The position numbers and the translations under genes were made by a program. From positions 620,001 through 684,000 of the forward strand of contig JAMWBK010000013.1 in assembly GCA_029953675.1 (NCBI GenBank): a DNA stretch of 64,000 bases. The letters are read 5' to 3'. Below, piece after piece: positions 1-13,786 of the stretch (the first letter of the stretch is position 1; each line of letters begins with the position of its first letter). The stretch is from Rhodosorus marinus (Eukaryota; Rhodophyta; Stylonematophyceae; Stylonematales; Stylonemataceae). The notes beneath the pieces are model-generated. The model made no database searches, was not told the origin of the DNA, and worked only from the letters and a program-made list of their open reading frames with translations.

Positions 1-429
1 ATCCGTTGAGATTTATTTGGCCAATGTTCAGCAGCAGCATATCTGAGACGGAAAAGGCATTGGATTTGTAGAGATTCTATCCCGTGTGGAAAAAAATTGC
101 AAATGGGTTGAAATTTTGTGGCAATTATTTCTGGATTTGAGAAAATTGCAAATCTTGAGGTGATACGGTAAGGGGGTTCATGCTTTCCCACTTCGTTGGG
201 AAGTCCGGATTGATCGGTTCGATCACTCCAGCAGTTAAGCAGTAGCGTGGCTGGTGGAGAGGAAACATGGCTTGACGCCGGAGCTGTGACAAATGCTCTC
301 AGAGATTTCAGAGGTTTTCTTTTGCAGTGAATGCTCTGCCGAGCATTGGCATGGCTTAAAACCGAGCTGATATTCAGAACCTAGACATATTCTACATTTT
401 TGGTGAACGACGGAAGACTGAGCTGACAG

Positions 430-1680
430 AGGATGAAACAAGTGCATCCAGATGCTTTGGACTGAAATCAACCGACCGGGACTTCTTGAAAGCTCTGCGT
501 GTTGAACTGACATTCAATACAGCCAGGTTGTTCCTACTAATCGCAAGTCTGCTCGACCTTGACGCGAGACAGATTTACCTGAGGTCAGCCCAGTGCCATG
601 CGGTCCGTTAGTGTCTACAGCTTTGTGACACGTCGGGTACAATAAAACTCCGAAGGTCGATGAGCAGTTGCAACAGGACCGTAAAGCGCTTTTTCCAAGG
701 ACGGAGCCGAGGGGAAACTGCAAACTTTCAGACTCTATTTCTGAACACGGTGGAGACCGAGCTGAAGTTTCTTCTCGTTGATGTCTGTCTTCATAAACCC
801 CCTGTGAGAGTGGGGAGCTTTCGAATCCAGATGATGTGCTTGCAGGCAACACGAGACACGAGCAAGCGCAGGCCGGAAAGGCTAAGCCAATGTCGTTGAC
901 AAGACCGAAGCAGCCCCCGGTACATCTTCAGGCTTCAGAGTTGTCCACATTCACCACAACAAACCACAAGTGTGCACATTGAGACCAATTCTGGTTGTGG
1001 AGCAGTAGAGCAGCAAACGCCTTATCTAGCTCACTCAAGCACGTGGTTCTGGCTTCCTCCGGTGCATCGAGTCGATATTTACCGAGAAACAGCCCGTACA
1101 ATCGTGCTACTGAAGAAGACCTCGTAACGGTAGGAAACGGTAGCCAGTTCAAAAGCTCGACAGCAATGAGGACCCGCGCAATATTGAAATGTCTGCGGGG
1201 GACCGCACACATAGCAGACAGCCCCGAGCGCACACCGATCCGCTCTCTACACAAACCGCGCACGACCAAAGTAGAGCTGATGTCTCCAAAGCGCTTCTGT
1301 TGTGCACTCCCCAAAGACGGCTGTTCACTTCTACAGCGTGCCGACGCAACACTGAACCAGCTCCCGAACAAAATTCAAGAGCATTTGAGCGTCACACATT
1401 AAAGACTGAAATTCAGCATATATCTTCACATAAATTTCAAAAAAACAGCTACCAACCACAAATAGACTGAAATATTACATGACGCTAATAGAACAGCTTA
1501 CCTCGTGCACAGCACTTCCTCGATCGTGAGGGAATTGCTGTCGAGTTGCTATATAAGGATGAGATCGGTAATCGAAAATAAAAGAAATGTTTTGTTGGTT
1601 TTGGACCGATGAATTACTTTGATCCACAAGAAGAGAAGTTGGGGACCAACTTGGAGCTCCGATTCGCTTACCTGTTCATG
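430..1680 (-). other. Possible multi-exon gene, PCI-like fragment
   Basis: Several splice-like signals line up on the minus strand: a GT-AG-bounded 47-nt segment near 1503-1549, and an acceptor near 1312 opening a long frame that runs to about 930. The frame reads like a helical repeat protein; the piece ARVLIAVELLNWLPFP followed by ARLYGLFLGKYRLDAPEEA resembles the part of PCI-domain proteins (PCID2/Thp1 or CSN12 type) where an Arg-Ala-Val-Glu helix precedes a Tyr-Gly-Arg helix. I could not build one continuous reading frame: downstream pieces between 430 and 850 lie in different frames. It may be a decayed gene, a gene with introns I misread, or chance. The family call is a weak inference. 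Confidence 0.22.
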
Positions 1681-2388
1681 TTTTTGTTTTTTTTAAGTTC
1701 GAACATTGACAAAATAGTATAAATTACATGTTTTGAAGTTTTTTAAATTTTTTTGGGAAGGTGGGGATAGGAATCAACGATCGTCGATGGGGGGGTTTGA
1801 AACGGGGTTTTCCAGCGCAAAAAGAGGAAAAAAAGAAAACGTATCATTAAAACAAAATTGTCCTGCCCTTGGAAGAGCTATCCTGCTGTGCTGCCGGGAA
1901 ATCTAGATCTGGTTTTGCCCAAGTGGGATTTCTTATTGGGTATCCGCAGGAAAGGTGGCCGGACCTAGGGGGCAAAAAAATAAAAAATTTCCGCGATCCC
2001 ATTTTGGTTTTTTTGGCCAAGCTGTTGAGTAGAAAAACACGGTACCCGCTCGGAACATGGGTCTGTTTTACATGTCAACTGTTTCATGTGTGAAATCGAT
2101 TTTTGGGCCCCAACACGCGGGGGGGGATATAGTGCGATCTCTTCGAGAAGGAATGCAAAAAGGATTTTAGTGAATATATTATTGTTTTTAGTGTGAATTT
2201 GGGGGGTGGAGTTTAGGGAGTTTGGCGTTGGGGCCGGTGGAGATCCGGTTTTGAGGTGTATATAAATGCCAGGTTGGTTGTTGGTTGGCTGGGTGAGGCG
2301 GGGACGGGGAGATCTGTTGGTGAGCAAGGTTGGAGCAAGGGAATATTGAATATACAAGTCTGAGATTAGTTTTGATTTGGATTGCAAG
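1681..2388. other. Intergenic and upstream region of GAPN
   Basis: No gene is seen. The first half is AT-rich with homopolymer runs. The last 130 bp are the GAPN core promoter and its G/T-rich leader. Confidence 0.6.
2259..2267 (+). promoter_or_regulatory. TATA box of GAPN
   Basis: TATATAAAT lies 122-130 bp before the ATG, followed by a G/T-rich leader. The same arrangement precedes most other confident genes here. Confidence 0.55.
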
Positions 2389-4183
2389 ATGACAGAAGTC
2401 GGGACTTTTGATGATCTTTTTGCTGGGGAGGATGCGCCCAAGCCTCCGTTCTTGGAGAGCCGGTCCTACATGATCCATGGAGAGATGATGCAGTGGCCTG
2501 GCGAGACGGAGACGGTGTATTCTCCAGTTATGAAGAAGCTTGCAGATGGGGGTGAGGCCGTTCCGATCGGAACTTTCGCCCTGGTGGATGAGAAGACTTC
2601 GCTCGAGGCTGCGGAGTGCTGCAGGAAGGCGTTCAACCAAGGGCGCGGAGAGTGGCCCTCCATGAAGGCAGAAGGGCGTATCCAGGCAGTTGAAAACTTC
2701 GTGAGCAGGATCAAGGAGAAGCGAGATGAGATCGTTGACCTTATCATGTGGGAGATCTGCAAATCCAAGCCAGATGCGCAGAAGGAGTTCGATCGTACTA
2801 TGCAGTATGTCCTGGACACCATTGTGGACTACAAGAATGAGCAGAACAAGGAGTCTTCGGTAGTCGCCGCTCCCGGCTATATGGCCAAGATTCGCCGTGT
2901 TCCGTTGGGAGTCGTTATGTGCTCGTCTCCCACAAATTACCCATACAATGAGCTCTACACCACGCTCATTCCCGCGCTCCTGACTGGAAATTGCGCGGTA
3001 GTGAAAGTGCCAAGGACCGGTGGATTGTGCCATCTCCCGACGTTTGAACTTTTCGCAGAGTGCTTCCCAGCGGGGACTGTTGCAATGCTGACCGGCAAGG
3101 GAAGGACCGTCATGCAGACAATTATGAAGTCTGGCATGGTGGATGCGTTCGCGTTCATCGGTTCCACAAAGGCTGCAATCGATTTGACCAAGGTCCACCC
3201 ACGTCCCAACCGTTTGAAGCTCTGCCTTGGGCTTGAGGCAAAGAACCCGGGTATCGTCTTCCCTGACGCTGATATCGATCTAGCCGTTGCCGAATGCACT
3301 ACGGGCTCAACCTCCTACAACGGCATGCGATGCACGGCCATTAAGATCATCTATCTTCATTCCTCTGTCAAGGATGAGTAAGTACACATCGGAAGCTTAA
3401 CTGCAATAGAAACATGGGCAAAGTGAACACTTTCTTGCTCGCGCGCTGATAACAGGTTTATGGAGAAGTTCTGCAAAAAGGTCGATAGTCTCAAGATGGG
3501 ATTGCCGTGGGAGTCTGGAGTCAAGATCACGCCGCTCGCTGAGAACGACAAGGCTACCTATCTCAATGGTCTAGTGACAGACGCCATTGAAAAGGGGGCG
3601 AAGATTGCGAATGAGCGAGGAGGGAAATACGACAGAACTCTGTACGCACCTACTATCCTGTTCCCCGTCAAGGATGGCATGAAAGTCTACGAGGAGGAAC
3701 AATTTGGTCCGGTTATCCCCGTCACCACGTTTGATGACATTGAGGAGGTGTGGGCCGACCTGCTGAAGAGCAACTATGGACAGCAAGCAGCTGGTGAGTA
3801 CTCCAAACTCTGCATGCTGTAGACCCTCGTCACGCAATCTCACGATCTAGGCACCGATCTGAAGGATGAACCCTATGCGACTCTTTTCCTTTACGACAGT
3901 CTTCAGCAGGAGCCCCGACACCATTGCCAAATCCATTGACGTTTTGACGCATGCGGTCGCTCGCGTTAATATCAATGGCCAGTGCCAGCGAGGACCGGAC
4001 GTCTTCCCGTTCACCGCAAGGAAGGATTCCGCGGCGGCAACGCTATCTGTTCACGACGCGCTTCGGACTTTTACCATCCGTGCCATGGTTGCCATTAAGC
4101 AAGATGACGCTGGAACCAAGCTCCTCAGAGATGTTGTGAAGGATGACACCTCCAAGTTCATGGCATATGACTACCTACCATAG
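2389..4183 (+). CDS. GAPN: NADP-dependent non-phosphorylating glyceraldehyde-3-phosphate dehydrogenase
   Basis: Aldehyde dehydrogenase superfamily, ALDH11 (GAPN) branch: oxidises glyceraldehyde 3-phosphate directly to 3-phosphoglycerate with NADP+, giving cytosolic NADPH. Three exons (2389-3377, 3456-3793, 3900-4183) join in frame to 536 aa; introns are 78 and 106 bp with GTAAGT and GTGAGT donors. The second acceptor is placed at 3899 because this alone restores the conserved run to QCQRGPDVFPFT. Seen motifs: PTNYPYNE in the Rossmann region, catalytic Glu in LGLEAKNPGIV, catalytic Cys in YNGMRCTAIK, and C-terminal RKDSAAATLSVHDALRTF. Length suits the family (about 500-540 aa). An in-frame TTG lies 12 nt upstream, but the ATG at 2389 is preferred. 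No obvious transit peptide, so cytosolic by inference. Confidence 0.93.
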
Positions 4184-4225
4184 AATGACTGGACTTGAAA
4201 TGCTTTCCACTAAACAGAAACTGTC

Positions 4226-4660
4226 ATGTAACCACTTCATAGTATCATGACTTTCGCTGTTAGCATTCATGCGTGGATGCTGTTGCGTGGGATGTGCAAC
4301 GTGTCAATATGCACGCATCCTAGGCTACCCATTCTCTCATGGGTTTCCGCCAAGAGCAGATTCCGTGCGCTCTCGTGGGTACATACGAGAGATGTGTGCG
4401 CTAATCTGTGCAGTCCAACAGAAACTGGCAGTTTCTGTTTCGAAGTGGTTGGTACCCGTGAAGTGGTTATATGCCATCATGTAGCTACTTCATGGTATCA
4501 TTACTTTCTGCCTGTAATATTCATGCGTGGATGCTGTTGCGGGTGCGACGTGTCAATACGCAAGCATCTTCAGCCTACCCATTCGCTAATGGGTTTCCGC
4601 CAAGAGCATATTCCGTGCTCTCTCGTACATACGAGAGATGTGAGCGCTGATTTGTGTGCA
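4226..4660. repeat. Imperfect tandem duplication, unit about 254 bp
   Basis: Sequence from about 4228 (ACTTCATAGTATCATGACTT) recurs from about 4484 (ACTTCATGGTATCATTACTT), including the shared runs ATTCATGCGTGGATGCTGTT, GGGTTTCCGCCAAGAGCA and CATACGAGAGATGTG. The offset is 254 bp with scattered substitutions and small indels. It lies just 3' of GAPN and shows no convincing coding frame. Confidence 0.75.
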
Positions 4661-5097
4661 CTCACATGGCACTGTGTGCATCCGTGGACCAGTGGATCTG
4701 TCGATTCCCCAACAAGGGAACCTGCCAACGTACCCAATTTCTTTAATAACGTTAAAACGTCCAAGAACGCCCGCAACCCATCTCGTACCCCCTACTAATT
4801 CACACACCCTCAAGTCGAACCTAGGCGGGAGGCTTGAACGACTGCGGCAGAGACCAAAAAACACATTAAACAAAACTTTGCCACGGCTTTCTATTACCCG
4901 TTTTGTCAACTCCGAAAATGAACGCTCTGTCTCTTCTTAACCCGGAGAGCAAGACGACCGGAACTATTTTCACAAGCCGGCGACAAGATAAACTCTTTTG
5001 ATAAAGCCCCGCATCGCAGCGCCTGCAGTCGCCCTCAGCACTGGCGTTGGTTATTGTCTCTTCCTCTGCACAAAAGACCAACGCTTGCGAAACCCGC
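4661..5097. other. Intergenic
   Basis: Spacer between two convergent genes, GAPN and the photodecarboxylase-like gene. No gene recognised. Confidence 0.6.
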
Positions 5098-8070
<2,973 letters not shown>

Positions 8071-8196
8071 GCCCTACTCACTCCTTTAAAGATCTTCCTC
8101 GCGCCCTCAGAAAACCTTCAAATTCCTTCAACCTCTTCCCCAAACCGTCCCCCCGCCCCCTCTCATCCCCCAACCAACCCGTCCTCATTGCTCTCC

Positions 8197-8203
8197 TTAT
8201 AAC
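8197..8203 (-). promoter_or_regulatory. TATA-like box of the photodecarboxylase-like gene
   Basis: TTATAAGG on the minus strand about 130 bp before the 8070 ATG, inside a leader whose sense strand is G-rich. Confidence 0.4.
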
Positions 8204-9220
8204 CCCCTCCTTTTCAACGCTTCCAGTGATAGCGCAGCTTATCAGCACGAAAGGCCAATATTACAATCATCAATACCTCTTGTTCCCTACAAAAAAAAGG
8301 AAAAAAAAAGGAGTCTGCCTTAACGGGCCAAAAAAAACTAAAACGGAAAGGCCTTCTTTCAGATCGCATCTCTTGAAGGCGGAGATTTTGATTTATCTTT
8401 CTCTCTACGTTTTTGGGAGGCAGGTGGGTAGTGAAGGTGGGGAGGAGTGGCTGTGTTATCAGAGCAGTCCAGTGACCTTTTTGGCAATCCGGTGATGTTT
8501 GTTAGTACGAATAAAGTTCGATGCGATAGCTACTCGTACTGTAGAGGATTTCTCTTCACGGCAAACAAGCCATAATTTTTTGTTGTGTATTTTTTAGAAC
8601 AGATCGGATCGATGCGGCAGTGGGAGGGGGGGGGGGGGCGGGGTGTATTACGAACATACGCCAACACAAACTCTCTGATGGCTCCGAGTAAAATAATTGC
8701 TCGTACTCTCCTCCCAAGTACTGAAAGCTTTCTAGTATGTGGCGACAATGGATGTTTGTTAGTACAAACGAAGTCCCGTACTCTAGCAAGTCCCGTTTCG
8801 AGGATGTCATCGCGCTTCCTGAGGCTTTGCAAACGTTTGAATACGAAACACACTCCCACTCTGATCCCCTCGAGCAAATAAACACCGAAAAAGGACCCCG
8901 CACTCCGCTCGAGTGCAAAAAATTTCGGTTTCCCGCTCCCTGCACTCTTTTTTATTTATAATTAATTGGAACCCTAGTGTTTTCTTTGATTTTAATTGGA
9001 TTGAAGAATATATTGTCTTTGGTATATATTTCTTTTCCGTTGCTCGCCTTTCTTGCGAGAGTACTCGTTTTGCGGATTTAGCCCGCCGTTTTCGCCGTGT
9101 GTGATGTTTGTTGGCAGCGTAGAGTCCCCCCATAATCAACCGTGGTTTTCCACCCGAGTGTGGGCTCGATGTCAACACACGCCCCTCGTCGCAATTCACG
9201 CCAAAATCGACTTCCACTGG

Positions 9221-9442
9221 AGGACTCCCTAACGACTATTTCAATCAGTACTATTGGATGAAAAGGATCGAATTGATTTCCGCAAACGCAGAGAGAATTC
9301 CGAGGTTACCCTGGTTTCATCTGATTATCGGTCTGATGTATCCACCACCACCTCGCATTCACCCCTCAACCAACTGCCCTAGGACTCCCCAGCGACTATG
9401 TCAATCGGCACAATTGGATGAACGGATCGAATTTGTCTGCGT
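9221..9442. repeat. Diverged direct repeat, two copies of about 62 bp
   Basis: AGGACTCCCTAACGACTATT at 9221 recurs as AGGACTCCCCAGCGACTATG at 9381, and the similarity continues through a TTGGATGAA..GGATCGAATT segment. The copies are offset by 160 bp and differ at many sites. Confidence 0.6.
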
Positions 9443-10167
9443 GACCACAAACTGATTATAATAATCATCTGAATCGCCAACGAACTAATTGACAAAAAAA
9501 TCTGATTCTTCCCCCCCCTTTATTTCAGTCTACTGCAGAATCCAAATGTGGTTTTAAAAACAATTTAGAAGGAAAATGATGGGTGAGACTATTCATCAAG
9601 GGGTAGAGAAGGAACGAATGAGCGCAACTCGCGAACGAATACTCGGCGAAAAAGTGTTGGCTGGCTTGAGGTCTTCCTGGCATCCAGTTGAGGTGTGATT
9701 TTCGGTCTCATTGCTAGTGTCCAGTGAATGTTTAGGAGAGGTGTGGACGATTCTGTTAGATAAAGTTTTGTTACATTGTGGTGATTGGTTGCTAATGCAG
9801 ACATGCAGCAAAGCTGTTCGCACTGGACTTCTTTCGACCTGGGGACGGGGTCATCGACAAACTTTACTGCGGTCTTTACCGAGAAGAAGAAAATTGTTAG
9901 ACCTGACTACTACCGGCTAATCAGCAGATGCTACCAAAAGCGGAAGTTGGTACCCAATTGTCTGGATCTGATAAGCATGCGCGACGCGTGGTTGGTCAAT
10001 CGGATGAGCATTGAGCTACACCAGAGCCGAAAGCCGGAATGTGATCAGTTCCCTCCGGCATGTCCTCTCGTCAACTGATCAAGCTGCCGCCATCTCTTTA
10101 ACCCCATCGAAGTAATAACATCTCGCAGAATAGGTCCTTTTAAGACATTCCAGCGAGCACACGCCAA

Positions 10168-11784
10168 TCATATGAAGTCGTAGACGCCTCCTACGAGCTT
10201 TGCGGAAATAACGGAATCACCAGCTTTTAGGTCGCTGAGAACCGTCTGCCCGTCAATTACATACCCGACGACCGAGTAGTTGCCGTCAAGAAGGTTCAAG
10301 CCAGCTGGTGTCTCAGTCGGGTCCGTCTGATGAGTTTACAAGTAGAAAAGGGGTGAGTCTCCTCCGTGCACTTGGGGCTGATTGGACCCATAGCGACAAT
10401 CTGCACGTTGCGTACCTTGACGAAGAAGAAGCCCCCTTGGGAATTGAGGTCATCGAACGGATGGCTCAGTGCCAGCGTCCCGTAGGCGTTGAAAGGTAAA
10501 ACTGGTCGTTCGTTGAACAGTCCAGCCTCTTGCAAGCTCGTTCCATACTCAGCCGAATCACTTCCTTGAACCTAGCCAAAAACTCAAAGAACCGTGTCAG
10601 CACTGATATAGGGAGCTTACTGCTGCGTTAGTAACAGCAGCAACCAGGTTTCGTTGAAAACTTCCAAACGCACTAGGATCTCAATGGGAATGGGTTGTGG
10701 AGATGCCATCTTCGGTGTTTCCGTCTCCACTAGAACCTGGTTTGAACGGTGTCGAAGAATTTCAAGTCCTAAGTCTGGGGGTTCTGGGCGCCTCCAAGGT
10801 GTAGGAAGCTTGAATCAGATACCTCATCCTCGTTCCTGATTGTTAACCCGTCGTAATTCCCGTTCTTAACGAGTGAAGCAAAGCTTCCGGCGGATATGGG
10901 GGAAGAGAACCCATCTAGCTCGAGCAGGACTTTTCCTTTCGTCGGTTGTCCCGACGGAGTTTTGTAGCCCACAAGTAGCTCGACATCGGCGTGGCCGAAG
11001 AGCTTCGGAAGCTTGGAGAACTCGTCAGCGACGGGTCTGGGTGTGGTTGATCGCATAGAGATTATGGAAGCGATGTCATCCATGGCACGGAGTCCGATGA
11101 TTTGGTTGGAAATCACGTCGGCGCTCTTCTTCTTCTCAGCTGATGCCTTCATTGCTCTCAAAGCCGACTTGGCATCCTCAAGTCGAGCTTCAGCACTATC
11201 CCTATCCTTGCCGTCAAGAGATCCGAGCAACCCAGAGCCTCCCAGTTTGTCGAGAGCTTTCGCCGTACTTTTCTCTATATACGGCCAAGTCTTTAGACCC
11301 TTTGAGGATCGTACTTCGCCTCCGGATGATCGAATATTTCCACCGCCTTCGGTTGTCACAGACGAGACCGATATTCCGGCTTCCTTTAGCCACGCTGGGC
11401 AATTCGGCACGGCATCTAGCAGGATCGCCTGTGCATTAGTCTCTGGCGCCTTTGAAGGAAGTCTCATGCTGCTCTTCGCGAGAACGTCAGTGGGAACACT
11501 CTATCCAACATAATCATATAACACCAACCGAAGACGGACGGGCAAGAAGGGAACCCATCAGCTCTAAAAATCGCCGCCCAAATCACGCATGAGGAGAAAC
11601 GAGAAACGGAATCAAGACCACCCACCAATCCGAGCACGGCAGACATCAAAACTCCAGCAGATATTCTTCCAACTGTCTCCGCTGTCGGAGATTTCATCGA
11701 GATGCTGCAACATCGCTGACGTCTTGGGGATCCAAGGCCAGTTCCGAGCACGGCCAACTCATGAACGAATCCAACGGACATCAT
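10168..11784 (-). CDS. CYP38: Thylakoid-lumen cyclophilin-like protein, CYP38/TLP40 type
   Basis: In plants and cyanobacteria this family is a lumenal protein needed for photosystem II assembly and upkeep; it has an N-terminal helical bundle and a degenerate cyclophilin domain. Exons 11626-11784, 10823-11500, 10674-10736, 10416-10571 and 10168-10326 give about 404 aa. Family marks: KLPKLFGHADVELLVGYKT, GKVLLELDGFSSPISAGSFA, NGNYDGLTIRN, PIPIEIL, then EAGLFNERPVLPFNAYGTLA and GNYSVVGYVIDG at the C-terminus. The 10674 donor is GTGCGT, chosen because it restores EIL-VQGSDS. The first exon encodes a basic stretch (SPRRQRCCSISMKSP) then a hydrophobic one (ISAGVLMSAVLGL), as expected for a bipartite plastid/lumen signal. 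The first intron donor is ambiguous (11625 or 11586; both keep frame). Prolyl-isomerase residues are not obvious, as in CYP38 itself. Confidence 0.87.
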
Positions 11785-12242
11785 CCTATGCTGCACAATG
11801 ATCAAAACCGACTACCTTCAGTTCGATCAAGTCCCTCACTGTCAAAAAAAAACCACCAGTGGGTGGTTTTCATCACCGTGTCCAATCTTCCGCTTACCAT
11901 GCTACATCTCCAGACCTATCTGTCGCTGGGGCCATGCGTCCTCAACCACCGTCCCCGCTGTTGGTGGGCGGGGTGTGAGAAACTACTGAGCTAGCGATTG
12001 TGCTGCTCTGAGGGCTGCGATATGACACGAGTGTAGACAAGCTGCGGGATATTCTTGTGTGCTCGAGCCCTCTTGTGGTCCCGGTGAAAGCGGTGGTTTT
12101 CTTTCGCGTTTTGCGCTATGATCAACAGAGTTTAATTTAATATACTACTACGCAAGTCATATTCAAATTTGGTCGAGGTCATGCTGTTCTGCGGAAAAGT
12201 TCGACACATCTCCAACCCTGAACAACTCGTAGCAAGCCCGTG
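11785..12242. other. Intergenic, with a small hairpin
   Basis: Upstream of the CYP38-like gene; no gene seen. AAAACCACC..GGTGGTTTT near 11849-11870 forms a 9-bp stem with a very short loop. A clear TATA box was not found here. Confidence 0.45.
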
Positions 12243-12431
12243 TCAGTCTTCCTTGGCCTGTGACATGTAGAATCCGTGTCCCATATCCTTTTCGTTTTCC
12301 CTTAAGTACTTTTCATCCATGTTGTCCTCCGCACTTGCTTTGTACCAGTTCAAGCTCTCCGCCATCATCCACAGCATCATAATAACCCCGCCAATGTACA
12401 AGTACCACTTGTACGGACACAAAGACAACAT
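12243..12431 (-). CDS. Small single-pass membrane protein, 62 aa
   Basis: Uninterrupted frame from ATG 12431. Residues about 8-26 are hydrophobic (WYLYIGGVIMMLWMMAESL), preceded by CPYK and followed by a charged tail rich in Asp, Glu and Lys ending MSQAKED. I do not recognise the family; size and layout resemble accessory subunits of organelle membrane complexes or other microproteins, but that is only a shape argument. Support for a real gene is the promoter: TTTAAAGG lies about 65 bp upstream, and the leader between is G/T-rich in sense, as for neighbouring genes. A GTG 12 nt upstream is in frame but unlikely as a start. Confidence 0.5.
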   Translation of the reverse strand: MLSLCPYKWYLYIGGVIMMLWMMAESLNWYKASAEDNMDEKYLRENEKDMGHGFYMSQAKED

Positions 12432-12493
12432 TCTTCTTACCACTCAGCTCACACCTAAACCACACCCCGTTCCGAACCTCCACAACAAACCTC

Positions 12494-12500
12494 CTTTAAA
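12494..12500 (-). promoter_or_regulatory. TTTAAA-type core promoter box
   Basis: TTTAAAGG in sense, about 65 bp before the small membrane protein. Farther upstream (12562-12600) is a CACACACT microsatellite. Confidence 0.35.
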
Positions 12501-12561
12501 AATGCTTTCACTGAATCACTAAAACGTAACGTGAAAAAGATATAACGAGAGCTTTACTGGG

Positions 12562-12600
12562 CACACACACTCACACACTCACACACTCACACACCCACCA
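12562..12600. repeat. CACACACT-type microsatellite
   Basis: Short run of CACACACT/CACACTCA units, about 39 bp. Confidence 0.7.
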
Positions 12601-13786
12601 CATCCAAACCCACCAGCTCCGCTGACGGCACCAATTCTAAAATATCCAATGCATCCACGAGGCCACTCAGCAAACATACGAGAATTCAAAGCTCCCCGGC
12701 CAACCTCAGGGGAAGGGGGAGGTGGGGGGGGGGGGGAAGACTATTTCATAAAAATTCTTCCTCGTCGAGGGTTTACATGGACTTAGTCCAGAAGTTTTCG
12801 ATCAGTTCATTACAGTGACTTGGTCTTGGCCACGCCCTTCTCCTCTAGTAGGCCTCTTCGAGCCCGAGTCAACCAAGTCGGCCAAACCCCGGGCGTCCGG
12901 GCGGGCGAGAAATTATGGACATTAGTTCAAAACTAAGACAATCGGAATATCACGGGAATTTAGTTTTGCTATATAATTTTAAAGGTATGTGTTTCGATAC
13001 ACTTCCCCTTTTTGAAATACAATAGAGTTTGAAAATATCTGCATTTCATTCAAGTATCATATAGAATATACTTTTAACCTGTACATTCTTATCTAGGATA
13101 TTTAAGGAGTTGACGTTCTAATTTTAGTATTCGGGGGGACAAACGTTTTTTGAGCGTTGGATTGGAGAAATACGGTGTCGAGGTGGGGCGTGCCAAAGAC
13201 TTTTGTCTGAGGCTATCAACAAGGCCTGGTCTGGTCTCAGGAGTAGGAACAGAGCTCACGGTCATGTTTAACCGTGGGATCTCTGCTTTGCTCTCCTGTC
13301 ATAGTAAGGAGAGTTGTCTGTTGAATATGTCCTTGGTCCATGAGCAGCAATATACACCAGTTCCGGACGACTGTGGCTGGCCTGTCTGGGCGCTGAATTG
13401 AGAAGGCTTCATCATTCAGCTTCTTGGCTAGATCTTCATCTAGTTGGTGTAGTTGTCAATGAGCATGTACGCCTTCCCTAAGCCCGTACTGTGGTCGATA
13501 TCTTCGTTCGACGCTTGCGGAGCTTTGGGGAGCTATTCCGCCTGGTCGACTTCGAAACCGGCGCCCGACAACCACTTTATCGCCTCAAGTTAGAACGTCT
13601 GTGCTCTGTACACGTTTCCACAAAACAAATTTTTATGGGTTATCATGATATCAACGGTTAGCTAAGAAAAAAAAGAATATTTGCTCGGCAAGGAAGTTTT
13701 GTGCCGGCGAGTTAGCTGCATCTCTCCTCGCGATGTCGATGGAATGCGGATCTTCGCGAAAAGTTAAGATGCCTTAATTCAGTCAT
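12601..13786. other. Intergenic
   Basis: Contains a poly-G run near 12721-12738 and GC-rich then AT-rich segments. Open frames between 13150 and 13600 were not recognised. Confidence 0.5.

Larger units (their letters stand above)
8071..10167. other. Leader plus intergenic region
   Basis: 8071-8500 is the C-rich plus strand (G-rich in sense) upstream of the flavoprotein gene. 8500-10167 has no recognised gene; open frames between 9700 and 10080 look like chance. Confidence 0.5.

Noticed and set aside
235-513. Cys-rich minus-strand frame containing CRICLG, like a RING-CH start
   Set aside because: The remaining Cys/His spacing does not fit and the frame has no gene context.
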